NCBI GenBank assembly: GCA_030770535.1
Contig: JASVEC010000039.1
Coordinates: 124,001-188,000, forward strand
DNA: 64,000 bases
DNA from: Batkoa obscura
Taxonomy: Eukaryota > Entomophthoromycota > Entomophthoromycetes > Entomophthorales > Batkoaceae
Direction of reading: 5' to 3'
Part shown: piece after piece, positions 22,631-33,040 of the stretch
How the letters are laid out: each line of letters starts with the position of its first letter
Numbering within the stretch: the stretch's first letter is position 1
Made by a program: the position numbers and the translations under genes
The notes under the pieces: generated by a model
Seen by the model: only the letters and a program-made list of their open reading frames with translations
What the model was told of the DNA's origin: nothing
Database searches by the model: none

Positions 22631-22957
22631 AAGTAGAATTTAATACTGAATTGTTTATTTAAATCATTTAAGCGTTATTCGAAATAGATGATAACTGTTT
22701 GATTTTTGTGCATTCTTTTTTGTAGAATATTTTGCTTTGTAATTAACTAATATAAAATATAGCAATGACCTGAAAAGTTATTTTTGAATAATAGCATTAA
22801 TAAACTTTCAAAATACGCAATAGAGAAAGAAATTAAATAAAAAATCAACCAGTACAAAATCAAAAATAATACAAAATATCCTTTTAAATTAAATTACATC
22901 TGTTCTAATGCATTGACATTACTTTATATTGATAAAACCAAAAACCTAGTTAAATCT
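22631..22957. other. spacer between convergent gene ends
   Basis: 3' flanks of the TMEM70-like gene and ATP17. A/T-rich, no reading frame and no repeat recognised. Confidence 0.4.
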
Positions 22958-23385
22958 TTAATGATGTTTGACATTCTTGTGGTGAGCTATAAAAATTTAC
23001 ATAAATATCAACTATAAAAATAAAAATAAGTAATCTTACATAAATGGTTAACGTATTCCATATAATAACCAAGGATGAAAAGGGTGGCAATGAAATGAAC
23101 GATTGGGGTAGCGGAAGCGTTTTCGCCTTCGAAATAACGTTGGCGGTACCATTCAAGAGGACCTGAGGCTTTTGAGTTATTTTTTGGGGCTGGACCCTTT
23201 GGAAGTTGACGGTAAATGTAAACTAAATCGTCAACGTTACTGGCTTCAGCACCAGTAGCTTGGGCAGCTGGGCTAGCAACGGTTTTACCGGCAAGATTTG
23301 GTGGAATGTAACTACGGGTAGCTAAACCACGTCTAGCTACGCGGGTGATCATACGGCTGACTGGAAACATATTTAATTCAATCAA
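22958..23385 (-). CDS. ATP17: mitochondrial ATP synthase subunit f
   Basis: Two exons (23040-23385, 22958-22986). The core LVYIYRQLPKGPAP, then WYRQRYFEGENASATPIVHF and the membrane helix ATLFILGYYMEYVNHL with the terminal HH(K) tail closely follow yeast Atp17. Subunit f is a single-pass inner-membrane component of the F0 domain next to the a subunit. The N-terminus is Arg/Ala-rich (RMITRVARRGLATRSY), a typical cleaved presequence. Two start codons are possible, 23385 and 23370; the inner one (MFPVSRMI) gives the more usual leader. The last ten codons are in a short second exon. Confidence 0.93.
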
Positions 23386-23442
23386 TTATGAAAGTTGAGT
23401 GTTAAAAAAGATAATATAAATTAATACGGTATGACTTGTTGA

Positions 23443-23447
23443 CCAAT
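23443..23447 (+). promoter_or_regulatory. CCAAT box between ATP17 and HMP kinase
   Basis: CCAAT on the plus strand, 58 bp upstream of the outer ATP17 ATG and 226 bp upstream of the HMP kinase ATG. Fits the CCAAT placement at other mitochondrial genes here. Confidence 0.4.
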
Positions 23448-23672
23448 CAAATGCTGCTATTTAATTACTTGTCACTCATTTTTAACTTAAATTTTAGTAT
23501 TTGATTTGATAAACCTTTATAAATATCCTAACTTTGATCCACGGTCGATGGGATTTCTTAGTGATGAAGGACAGCCAATGAGAAGAAACAATTTAGCTAG
23601 TAAATTTAGTCAAACTAAGTTCCATTAAATCAGATAACAAATAATTCGATGATGTAACAATTTTTTTATAAA

Positions 23673-24611
23673 ATGAGCAAAGAAATAGTAAAAGTATTAA
23701 CAATAGCAGGCTCCGATAGTGGAGGTGGTGCTGGAATACAAGCAGACTTAAAGACATACACGAGCTTAAAAGTTTATGGAGCAAGTGTGATTACTGCTTT
23801 AACAGCTCAAAATACTTTAGGAGTCACTGATATTATGGAAGTACCTTGTGATTTTATCGAAAAGCAGTTTGATACGGTATTAAGTGATATACCTATATCG
23901 GTTGCAAAGATTGGTAAATAGATTTTTGATTTAACTATATCTTATTTAAATATTTTCCAAGGCATGTTAAGCTCAAAAGAGGTTATTTTAACCGTCTCAA
24001 ATAAGCTTAAAAAGTATAATATTGAAAAAATAGTTTTAGACCCAGTAATGGTTTCAACAAGTGGATCCAAATTATTAAGAGAGGATTCTATAGCAACATT
24101 AATTCAAACTTTAATCCCACAGTCTTATTTAATAACACCAAACTTAGATGAAGCAAAACTATTGACATCACTCGATATAAACTCAATAGAAAGCATGGAA
24201 CAATGCTGTAAAAAGTTGTATGAAATGGGTCCAAAATATGTCTTATTAAAAGGGGGCCATTTGCCTTTAGATAAAGAATTAAAACACTGTGCGATTGAAA
24301 ACTCTGAAATAGTCATTGATTTGTTTTATGATGGTAAAGAGTTTACGAGGATAGAACATCCGTTTATTCATACCCAAAATACACATGGATCTGGATGTAC
24401 TTTATCTTCAGCTATTTCCTCCTATCTTTCTCATGGCTATAATGGTAATTTAATTATTTTATTCTTAGTATAAGTTGACTCAACACTATTTTTAGCTTTA
24501 GAAGCGGTTAAAAAAGGAATTAAGTTTACACATAATGGTATAAAAGAAAGCTTCTCAGTTGGAAAAGGACCAGGACCATTGAATCATTTTCATTCTAAGG
24601 TCGATATATAA
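23673..24611 (+). CDS. hydroxymethylpyrimidine (phosphate) kinase, Thi20/ThiD type
   Basis: Three exons (23673-23913, 23962-24444, 24496-24611) give 279 residues. It phosphorylates HMP and HMP-phosphate for thiamine synthesis. The ribokinase-like start [20 protein letters not shown], the segment [17 protein letters not shown], the [11 protein letters not shown] strand, the VLLKGGHLP strand and the anion-hole/catalytic motif [14 protein letters not shown] are all present in family order. Unlike yeast Thi20 it has no C-terminal TenA domain; the protein stops after the kinase fold ([12 protein letters not shown]), as in bacterial ThiD. Divergent from ATP17 by 287 bp. No riboswitch-like structure was recognised in the leader or introns. 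Confidence 0.92.
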
Positions 24612-24762
24612 TAAATATTTGAAATATTGCATGTTATATTAATAACTTTTTTTTATATTATAACTTTTAGTGTTTTGATTCTTTTAAAATTGCATTTTTC
24701 TTAACCACAAACTATTTTCCCATAATTTTTTTAATTTTTCGAAAATTTGTTTTTAACTTAGA

Positions 24763-25447
24763 ATGTTTAAATCAGTCCAGAAATTACTCACATTAGGCGG
24801 TGTAAGAAGTCTCAGCACAAATAGAGCTGTATCGAAAGCATATACAGCTGGTAATTTCAGATTGAAAATATATAGAAATACTTAATAGCATACCTTTCTA
24901 TTTTTAGATGCACAAGAAGGAACCTTTGATTTGAGTCGTAAATTTGAAGAGCATGAAGTAAATTAAAAGTTTATTTAAATTGACGATTCTAACCAGGTTT
25001 CAGGTATACCAACCACGCGATTTAAATGAGCAAAACTTTTCAAGATATAAGGAACAACAAAGCCATAAACCTAAAAAAGATCTATTTCAACTTAATAATG
25101 CTAATCCAATGAAAGAATATAAAGTAATTTGAGTTTTTAAATTTAACTGTTAATTTGGAATTTATTTCATATCAATAGAACACCGATCTATTAAGCTACT
25201 ACGTAACTGGACTTGGTAAAATTATGCCAATTAAGCAGACTGGTAATTGTTTTAATGGCTACAAATATTAAGTTTTATAACATATTGTTTAGGATTATCG
25301 AGAGTAAATCAACGTAAATTATCAAGGGCTATTAAAAGAGCCAGAGCTATGGGTAATATTTTTAATGGCTTTGTTTAGAGTAATAATAACAATCACACTT
25401 ATTTAGGCTTCATTCCTTATACTTATAAGATTGATAACATTTATTAG
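24763..25447 (+). CDS. mitochondrial ribosomal protein bS18m
   Basis: Six exons, from ATG 24763 to TAG 25445-25447. The N-terminus (MFKSVQKLLTLGGVRSLSTN) is a mitochondrial leader. The C-terminal core DLLSYYVTGLGKIMPIKQTG followed by LSRVNQRKLSRAIKRARAMG and FIPYT is the bS18 signature, binding 16S/15S rRNA in the small subunit platform. The exon-2/3 junction was set at the acceptor that keeps the frame open (exon begins VYQPRDLNEQ); the nearer AG would terminate at once. The protein is about 145 residues. It lies in the same cluster as other mitochondrial genes. Confidence 0.85.
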
Positions 25448-25510
25448 ATAGAATTAAAATAAAAACTTATTTTTTAAATATTTTTTTGAAGCTTAAAAAT
25501 TCGTAAATGA

Positions 25511-25606
25511 AAGTGCCGTTTATTTAGACGACGTGGAAAGGTTGGTAATGAAATTGATATGAATCACAAGCCGGAAATTGTTAAGTTGTTGGATTTAGGA
25601 GGATAG
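25511..25606 (+). other. short coding-like segment of unknown origin
   Basis: An open frame with no ATG reads KCRLFRRRGKVGNEIDMNHK and then ends LLDLGG before a TAG. Codon mix and GC are closer to exons than to the flanks. It lies 63 bp past the bS18m stop. It may be a gene remnant, an alternative last exon, or chance. Confidence 0.25.
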
Positions 25607-26594
25607 TAAATTACTTTAAAATGATTATGTTAGGAGAAATTTACTTGACTAAAGCAAAAAAAAAGCTTGAACAAGTTGCTTGAATATTATATAAATTGAT
25701 GAAAATATAGGAAAATGCGACTAAAAAAAACTGAATGAGTGAATATAGCCATGAAATTATAGAATGACTTAAACGATATTCAAAAGCTAAAATTAATAAA
25801 TTAAGAGTGAAGCAAGATTCTATAAATAAAAGTAGTAAATCAGTATGTGCAGATGATACCCAACACTCCTTTTACAAGAAAATAATTGATAAGCAGTTTA
25901 GACAACATAAACAAACAAAAAAAGCGGAAAATAAATGCTGGGTGTAGGGAATAAGTAATTTGTTACTAAAAATAAAATCTAAAAAAGGTGTTTTCTCAAA
26001 AAAATACCCTTTAATCCTATTTTTAATTGAGATTATTATTTCTTTAGCTTTTAATTGCTCACTTAATGCTATAAATTAAAGTATTTTAAAGTATAAAAGC
26101 AGTTATTTTAGTTATATAATAATTATAAGTTTTATTTAAATCAGAACTACACTATTAAAAAAACTAAACTAACAACTATATGTTATTTTAACTACCAAAA
26201 TTGATCATTTTTAATGCATTTTTTGTGTTATTTTATAAAATAGTATATTAGCAATAATTGTAAACCTAATTTTTAAATCTTTTTAAAAAAATTTCAAAAT
26301 AAACCTTAAATCAAATAGTTATTATATATTATTTATTAGTTTTTAATAAAAATGTTTATTTATTAAATAAATACAGTTAATGTCTAAAAAATTATATAAG
26401 ATAATATAATACTAATATAAAAGTTAATAGGTTATATTTAGCTATGTTTAATAAATATATTAATATACAAAATATAAGTATAGCTATTATTTATATTTTT
26501 TATTTTAATATTTGATTAACAATTTTTTAGAATGTATACATATAAAATAAATAATAGAATATAATAAAAACCAATTAATAAAAAAACAATTGTA

Positions 26595-26699
26595 TATGGG
26601 GATGTATTTTTTTGTTTAAGAATTTTACTAACAAATTTCCCGCTCAAATAGCGCTTAAAAAATGGAAAAAGTTATGAAACCAAAAAAAACACCCCCATA
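26595..26699 (+). mobile_element. MITE family A copy 6 (reference quality)
   Basis: Left end TATGGGGATGTATTTTTTTG, right end CAAAAAAAACACCCCCATA, with intact core CGCTCAAATAGCGCTTAAAA. TA flanks both ends. Best copy for defining the family, together with 29045-29149. Confidence 0.92.
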
Positions 26700-26874
26700 T
26701 AACAAAACTGTATAAAAAACTAGCTGAGTCTAAAGCACCACATGACGTCATAGGCTAAAATTAGTATTTTCATATATAGTAATAATTCAGATAAAACATG
26801 AAATAGACAATAAAGCATGGTCTTACATCATAGATTATTTTGAATTTTTTTAATTATATTTTATAAATAATAAA

Positions 26875-27495
26875 ATGTTTAAATCAAAAGTTAATTATAA
26901 TAACATTTTTACTAATGCCCAAATTGATATAGCTATAATACCTTCTCCTAATTCTTTATCTAATCCAGCTAGGTAAATTAGTTAAGTTTATTATTATTAT
27001 TATTATTAAAGTTTAGTTCTGAATATACACCTACTTTAAGTGTAAATAAATTAAATATTATTAAAATTAAAGATCAGTTTAATAAAGTTAAAAGATGTTT
27101 TGATAGTTTTAAAAAAACTATTGATATAGATGTAAAAATTTTATTAATATTTATAATAGCTAAACTCTTTAATTTAGGTAAAGTCTCAGCTAAATAAAAG
27201 TATCTCTTTTTTTAAACTAACAACTATTAAGTCAAAAAGAAATGCTTTAATAACAGCATGTCTAGCATTTACTAATTCTTTTGCTGCTAATAGCGAGATT
27301 AGTTTGAATGATTCATTTTTATCAAATGCAAATAAGTTTGCATTGAATATTATTACTATTTATGAAGGGGTCTTGTATTTGTTTAAAGATGGGGACAAGT
27401 TGAGTGAAATGGGCAAGGTTGTTGAAGCTAAAGGTAATGCAAATTTAAAACTCAAGATTTTAACTGAGCTTGCATCTATGAATAAAGGTAATTAA
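26875..27495 (+). CDS. orphan hypothetical protein, spliced
   Basis: Not recognised. Three putative exons: 26875-26972, about 27015-27183, and 27233-27495. The first junction is phase-consistent with an ordinary GT-AG intron; the second needs a weaker donor (GTCTCA). The product would be about 175 residues, mainly helical, with a hydrophobic segment IDVKILLIFIIAKLFNL and a C-terminal part KFALNIITIYEGVLYLFKDG, ending ELASMNKGN. The last exon has clearly coding composition (63 codons from TTG alone). It ends 83 bp before the SUV39 start and lies between two family A MITEs. It could be a lineage-specific gene or a mobile-element passenger. Confidence 0.4.
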
Positions 27496-27578
27496 GAGTA
27501 TTTGAAACACCATTAATATACTTACTGACACCTTGTATAGATGCTTTAATGCTTGATTTGCATATTTCGATCTGTCTG

Positions 27579-28913
27579 ATGATAAAAATCAAAAACTTAT
27601 CAGAGGAGCAACCTGCCATTATATATGACCCTAATGAGGTTTATGAGGTATTTTATTTCGATTTTTTTGGCTTCAAAACTAATCTTGTTAGGTGGATATG
27701 ATCATAGCTGAAAGAGATTTTAAGGTAAGTTTTACAGAATATTTGAAACTAAATATAACTTTAAATATAGGATACAAAACAATTTTTAGTAAAATGGAAA
27801 GGGTATAGTAAGGAATTCGATACATGGGAACCCGAAGAAGCATTACAAGGCTCCGAAGAATCTGTTACTGCGTTCAATACCTTTGTTAAATTTTATTATA
27901 ATCGTCATTTTGCATTAAAAAGACAGAACCAAGTGTTAAAGGAAATTGAAGTAATAAATTTAACCATACATATAATTTTATTAATATTTTAGCATCCGAT
28001 TTTAGATTTGGATTTAGTAAATCCAACATTGTTCGTTATTCCGGAGAATATTCAAAAATTCATGGGAGTATTGTCTAAAGATGAAGGCCCTATCATTACT
28101 GTTATTAATGAAGTTGATGACGTTGGGCCTCCTACCGATTTTGATTATATTAATGAAAGTGTACCAATGTGTGAGATCCCAGATAAACATCATATAACTG
28201 GTAATCTATGTAAGTGTAAAAAAGCGTGCACTATTGGAAAAGGTGGAGTGTGCCCGTGTATAAAAGATAATGGAGGGTATATACCGTACTCGGATACGGG
28301 ATTACTAATATTAAAACCACATATGTCTATATATGAATGTAGCTCAAAGTGTAGCTGTGATGATAGGTGTCAATTTAAAGTTGTCCAAAAGGGGAGAAAA
28401 GTTGATGTTCAAATCTATAAAACTGAAAAAAAGGGATGGGGAGTAAGGGCATTAGAAAGGATTCCTGAAGGAAGTTTTATATGTGAATATGTTGGAGAAA
28501 TTATTACAACTAAAGAAGCAGATAAAAGAGCAGATAAATGTGAAGAAACTGGGTTAAACTATCTTTTTAATTTAGATGGTGAATTTGGGTCGGTTGAGGA
28601 AACTGAGTATGTAATTGATGGGCAATATAAGGGAAACCTTTCTCATTTTTTTAACCATTCGTGTGATCCTACTTTGAAGGTCCATCCCGTTTTTATTGAG
28701 AACAAATACATAGGCTTACATAGGCTGGCCTTTTTTGCCAATAAGGACATTGATCCTTTAGAAGAGCTTAGTATAGATTATACTGGTGACATTGATCATA
28801 ACTCAAAAAACCAAGAAAATAATAAAAAGGTAAAATATGATAATTCAGAGTCCAATTTAAAGCACAAATGCCATTGTGGTGCAGCTAATTGTAAAGGCTA
28901 TTATTTCCAATAG
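27579..28913 (+). CDS. SUV39/Clr4-type histone H3K9 methyltransferase
   Basis: Four exons (27579-27647, 27692-27724, 27771-27950, 27993-28913) join in phase to 400 residues. Domain order: chromodomain (MIIAERDFKDTKQFLVKWKG then YSKEFDTWEP), Cys-rich pre-SET zinc cluster (CKCKKACTIGKGGVCPC, then CSSKCSCDDRCQFKVVQKG), SET domain with the cofactor motif KKGWGVRALERIPEGSFICEY, the NHSCDPTLKVHPVF substrate/cofactor motif and YTGD, and post-SET CHCGAANCKGYYF. This is the full Clr4/DIM-5/SUV39 layout, so the enzyme should write H3K9 di/trimethylation and read it through its chromodomain. All key residues (NHSC, terminal CxCx4C) are intact. Neighbouring DNA is rich in MITEs, a natural target of such silencing, though that is only context. 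Confidence 0.95.
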
Positions 28914-29044
28914 TTTAGTATTATAATAATAAATATATATTAAAATCATGCTTTTTAATAACTTGCTAAAAATAAAAAGCAAGGTTTTTAAGTTTGTTAA
29001 AAATTATATTTAATTTTTTAATAAATACAAAATATTAATGTATA

Positions 29045-29149
29045 TATGGGGATGTATTTTTTTGTGTAAGAATTTTGCTAACAAATTTTCCGCTCAAATA
29101 GCGCTTAAAAAATGGAAAAAATAATGAAACCAAAAAAAACATCCTCATA
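29045..29149 (+). mobile_element. MITE family A copy 7
   Basis: TATGGGGATGTATTTTTTTG on the left, core CGCTCAAATAGCGCTTAAAA, right end CAAAAAAAACATCCTCATA. Very close to the copy at 26595. It abuts the next copy directly. Confidence 0.92.
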
Positions 29150-29249
29150 TAGGGATGTATTTTTGTATTTAAGAATTTACTAACAATTTTTCCACTCAAA
29201 CAACACTTAAAAAACAGAAAGAGTGATGAAACTAAAAAACACTCCTATA
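29149..29249 (+). mobile_element. MITE family A copy 8 (tandem)
   Basis: Begins at the TA that ends copy 7 (TATAGGGATGTATTTTTGT) and ends AAAAAACACTCCTATA. Same orientation as copy 7 but clearly more diverged, so the two are not a recent duplication of one another. Confidence 0.85.
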
Positions 29250-29315
29250 TATTCAAATGTATATTAAGTTCTTAAATTAAATTATATTTTTCTATCAAAT
29301 AACCAAAACAACAAC

Positions 29316-29364
<49 letters not shown>
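29316..29364 (+). repeat. (AAT)n microsatellite
   Basis: About 16 uninterrupted AAT units in intergenic DNA, preceded by an ACA-rich run. The same triplet expansion appears inside coding exons as Asn runs. Confidence 0.9.
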
Positions 29365-29478
29365 GCATACCTAAGTTTAATAAACTATTTTTTTTTTTAA
29401 AATAATTGATTTATAAAATAATTTATAACTACAAACAATATAAAAATACAAAATTTTAATAAAATTTAAACATTATAA

Positions 29479-29583
29479 TATGGGGATGTATTTTTGTATT
29501 TAAGAATTTTACTAACAATTTTTCTACTCAAATAGTGCTTAAAAGATGGAAAAAATGATGAAACCAAAAAAAACACCCCATAT
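29479..29583 (+). mobile_element. MITE family A copy 9
   Basis: TATGGGGATGTATTTTTGTA on the left, CAAAAAAAACACCCCATA on the right, core CTACTCAAATAGTGCTTAAA. TA on both flanks. Confidence 0.9.
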
Positions 29584-29872
29584 TTTTATTAACATTTATA
29601 AAAATATATGCAATTGAACAAAAATAACAAAAACAAGATTTTGTTTAAATAATAAAAATTATTAAAACAAATAACAATAAATCTATATTATTAATTTGTA
29701 AAATAATTTTATATTAAATTATTACAATTAAAATTGATTTTAAAAAATAAATTTAAGTTTTTTTATTGGCAATAAAGATTTTAATTTTAAAAGCTGAAAA
29801 ACACCAAATTTTACACTTCCTTTTGCAATACAATTCTGCATTTAACTGTTTCTATGCTTTATCATTATATTA

Positions 29873-30272
29873 AGATTTTTCTAAGTAGTCTAGCCTTTTT
29901 TACAGCACAAGCGGTAAAAGTAACCGACTGCAACTATAAAGCCAATTTTTGCAAAACTAGGCATAATTACCAGCAGAAATGAATTCCAATCAAAAAAATA
30001 TTATCGATTAGATTAGAAGTTAAGTAGCTCTCCAATATAGTGTTAGTCCTTAATCTCCTGAGCGGTTGTTATAAGTCAATGATAAAGTAGTCAATGTTTT
30101 ATTATTGGTGATTATGGAACACAATTAATTAATTTTTATAATGGAAATAAAGCTATATATTTTTAATAAAAAATTATTCTTCATTAAAAGTTTTAAAAAG
30201 TGAAATTACTATTGTACTCTATGGCCTATCTTTAGCATAAATCAAAAAAGTCGGATTACTTTAGAAAAATCC
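29873..30272. mobile_element. MITE family B copy 2 (~400 bp)
   Basis: Left end AGATTTTTCTAAGTAGTC and right end CTTTAGAAAAATCC form the inverted repeat; the first base of the left GGATTTTTC is changed. The interior aligns with 6218-6609 from ACAAGCGGTAAAAGTAA to CTATGGCCTAT and GCATAAATC. No coding capacity. Confidence 0.82.
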
Positions 30273-30605
30273 AAATATACTCAGGAGTGATGTGTTGTCT
30301 CTTTCTGGATTTCAATATATAATATAGATGTTATAAACAACATTATAAAATAGCAATTTACTTATAGAACTGGTTTTCTAAACCTAAATTATATTCATAG
30401 AAATATATCGTACATCAATTATACATTTTATATCAAATTTATTAACGCTAGTTAACTTTCATTATTACTACTACTATTGTAGATATATAGTGTAATCAAC
30501 TATTATTTGTACTTAATAACAATATTTATTATTAACATTAGATAATATCTTAGAATAATACTTATAAAAAGCTTTTATTTTTTAAATAATTGATTTACCA
30601 GACCT

Positions 30606-31760
30606 TTAAGCACCAATTTTTTCCTTGAGGTATGAAACTAATTTAACATTATCAGCATGGAATTTACGGATACCCTCTGAAAGTTTTTCAGTGGCCATGG
30701 GATCTTCGTTGAGTTCGAAACGGAATGTCTTTTCATCATAAGATACCTTTTCAATCTTTTGAGCTGAGGCTTTATCAGCTGAAAGGACTTGTGGGAGTTG
30801 TTTGTTGTCTTTAGCTAATTCAGCTAAAAGGTTTGGTGAAATGGTAAGATAATCACAGCCAGCTAATTGTTCAATTTCACCAGTGTTACGGAAAGAAGCT
30901 CCCATAACAATAGTATTGTAACCGTGTTGTTTATAGTAGTTGTAAATACGTTGTACTGAGAGTACACCTGGATCTTCAGTAGCAGTGTATTCCTTCTTTT
31001 GGCTAGCTTTGTACCAATCTAAGATACGGCCAACAAATGGTGAGATTAAAGTGACTTTAGCTTCAGCACAGGCAACGGCTTGAGGGAAACCGAAAAGAAG
31101 AGTAAGATTGCAGTGAATATCGTATTCAGCTTCAAGCTTCTTAGCAGCTTGGATACCTTCCCAGGTAGAAGCAATCTTGATTAAAATTCTATCTTTAGAG
31201 ATACCAGCTTCTTTGTAAAGTTCAATTAAACGAAGTGCTTTCTTGATGGTAGCTTCAGTATCAAAGGAAAGTCTTGTAATTTGATTAGTTTAAATATAAC
31301 TCAACATGTTGATAACTTACTTGGCATCTACTTCAGTAGAAACACGTCCTGGAACTACTTTTAAAATTTCGGTACCAAAGTTAACAAGCTAAATTCATTA
31401 GATTTTTGTTTAAAATGACATAAAAGTTATTTACTAATTTATCGGTAGCTAATTCAAGCTGTTCTTCTGGAGTACTAATAGATAGTTTTAGTAAAAGTAT
31501 AACATAGATAGATAGAATTAGTTTACCTAGCCTTAGACTTAGCATATTTAATAGCTTCATTGATAAGATGAGCATATTGTGGCTTTTGGGAAGCAGCGAG
31601 AATTAAAGAAGGGTTGGTGGTGGCGTCAGTTGGTTTGTATTCAGCGATAGCTAGACAAGATAAATATATCAAAATAAATAAGACTATTAAGCTTACCTTC
31701 GAAGTCACCAGTATCAGCTACAACGGTGGTAAATTTTTTGAGTTGTTCAAGTACAGACAT
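30606..31760 (-). CDS. TAL1: transaldolase
   Basis: Five exons (31697-31760, 31527-31650, 31435-31474, 31321-31388, 30606-31272) join in phase to 320 residues. Enzyme of the non-oxidative pentose phosphate pathway, moving a dihydroxyacetone unit through a Schiff base. The catalytic lysine is in [13 protein letters not shown]; flanking landmarks [13 protein letters not shown] (with the catalytic Asp), [28 protein letters not shown] and [12 protein letters not shown] are all intact, as is [14 protein letters not shown]. Length matches bacterial/fungal TalB/Tal1 (317-335). One third exon is only 40 nt. GC content is higher than in neighbours, as expected for a highly expressed gene. CCAAT boxes precede it. 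Confidence 0.96.
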
Positions 31761-32631
31761 TGTTTATAATAAGTTATAAAGTTTTAAAATAAGCTAAAAA
31801 GTTACAAACTTTTTTGTTTATATACTAGCTGCTTTGCTTATTATTGATGATGAAATTGTTTTGGTATTATTCATTGCTTACCAATCGCTTTATTAGCTTT
31901 ATCTTATTGGCTAATAGGTTAATTGACAATTTGTTACTGTTTTATACAAATATAGTAACTTTAATCTATAACCTAATGTTTAATCAATAATATTAGTTAC
32001 TGTTCATATAAAAAGTAGCACACATAGTAAAATAAGGATAAACATACATCAAAATATTACATATATAACATATACCTTTAAAAAAATTGAATTTAAAATA
32101 CTGTTAACATCCACTTCTATTTATAACATTAGTTTCTATTGTAATATTATACTTTCATCTGGTAAAATGATTGGCTTAGAATGTATCTATTTTCATTATT
32201 GTTGTTTGTAATGAAATTTATAATTATTTTTTATAGGATAAATTCATGTGTGTTCTATTATTAAGCGATAGTAAATTTATAGTTTTATTCTATTTTTTAA
32301 GCTTTTATTGTTCTATATTACATAAGTATAAAGACAATTTAAAGTAAATGATAAAGTAACTTCATAAGTTGTCTGAGCTCTATTAAAATGTTACTAAAGG
32401 CTCTAATTTCTTACTCTAATTATATTGGTTTCAATATCATAATCTTTATTCAAGTACGAAGAATAGTGAAAATTCTTTTTATTTTAGCCTATATTTTTAA
32501 AAAATGAAATTAAAAAGTAGAAAATGATTGGAAGGATTGAACCAATAATAGAGGTTTCATTTTCCTAACAAGTTTAGCAATAGTAGTAAACTACTTTCAT
32601 AAAAGTTAACATCGCTTACTAAACCGAGAAA
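31761..32631. other. divergent spacer TAL1 / RRM gene
   Basis: 870 bp between divergent starts. Two CCAAT boxes lie near TAL1. No reading frame, MITE or other repeat found. Confidence 0.5.
31881..31910. promoter_or_regulatory. two CCAAT boxes upstream of TAL1
   Basis: CCAAT at 31881-31885 on plus and ATTGG at 31906-31910 (CCAAT on minus), 121-150 bp upstream of the transaldolase ATG, in opposite orientation to one another. Confidence 0.4.
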
Positions 32632-33040
32632 ATGGACGCAGCATTGCAAGAACAAAAAGAAAAATACATAAAACAACATTGCGAATTAAGAAACTTACAA
32701 TATGAAGAAATATTTAGCGAAGAACCAACCAAAAATTTATTGATTTTAAACTTAGGATTTAGTGGTGAAAATGCTGCAACTATGGAAACTGTTAAAGAAG
32801 TGATTTCCCCTGTCATTGGTTCTGAAAGAGTGGTTGCTAACATGAGCTGGGTAAGGATTTTTTCATCTATATATTGCACAATTTGACTTATTTCTATAGC
32901 CATATATGTATGTAGTATATTCCCATGTTGAATTGGCTATAAATGCCATGGAAGAGTTTGATGGGGTTGCATTTAAAGCTATTGGTGATAGAGTATTGTT
33001 TACTAAATATGTTCACGAGGCTCAAAAAGCATTCGATTAA
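32632..33040 (+). CDS. RRM-only protein related to ALKBH8 N-terminus
   Basis: Two exons (32632-32850, 32900-33040) give 119 residues. It starts with a charged helix and continues YEEIFSEEPTKNLLILNLGF, PYMYVVYSHVELAINAMEEF and DRVLFTKYVHE. This parallels the N-terminal third of the ALKBH8-like protein at 20741: YSNLFSETPTTTICIANLGF, then FSFVQFNTVEDAKNALELI and DRVLYAGF. The intron falls at the equivalent place, just before the Pro-Phe/Pro-Tyr strand. It then stops, with no AlkB domain. Most likely an RRM-fold protein derived from, or sister to, the ALKBH8 RNA-binding module. Function unknown; a tRNA link is inference. Confidence 0.65.

Larger units (their letters stand above)
25448..26874. 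other. intergenic, one MITE and coding-like scraps
   Basis: Holds a 32-codon frame at 25511-25606 with coding-like composition, a stop-rich lysine-rich stretch at 25630-25950 that I could not identify, and a well-preserved family A MITE at 26595-26699. Otherwise A/T-rich. Confidence 0.45.
28914..30605. other. 1.7-kb repeat-rich intergenic region
   Basis: Contains three family A MITEs (two in tandem at 29045-29249, one at 29479-29583), an (AAT)n microsatellite at 29316-29364 and the second family B element at 29873-30272. No gene seen. Confidence 0.65.

Noticed and set aside
25630-25950. Lys-rich segment as a decayed transposase or other element gene
   Set aside because: No motif that would identify a family could be seen; too many stops for a coding call, and composition alone is not evidence.
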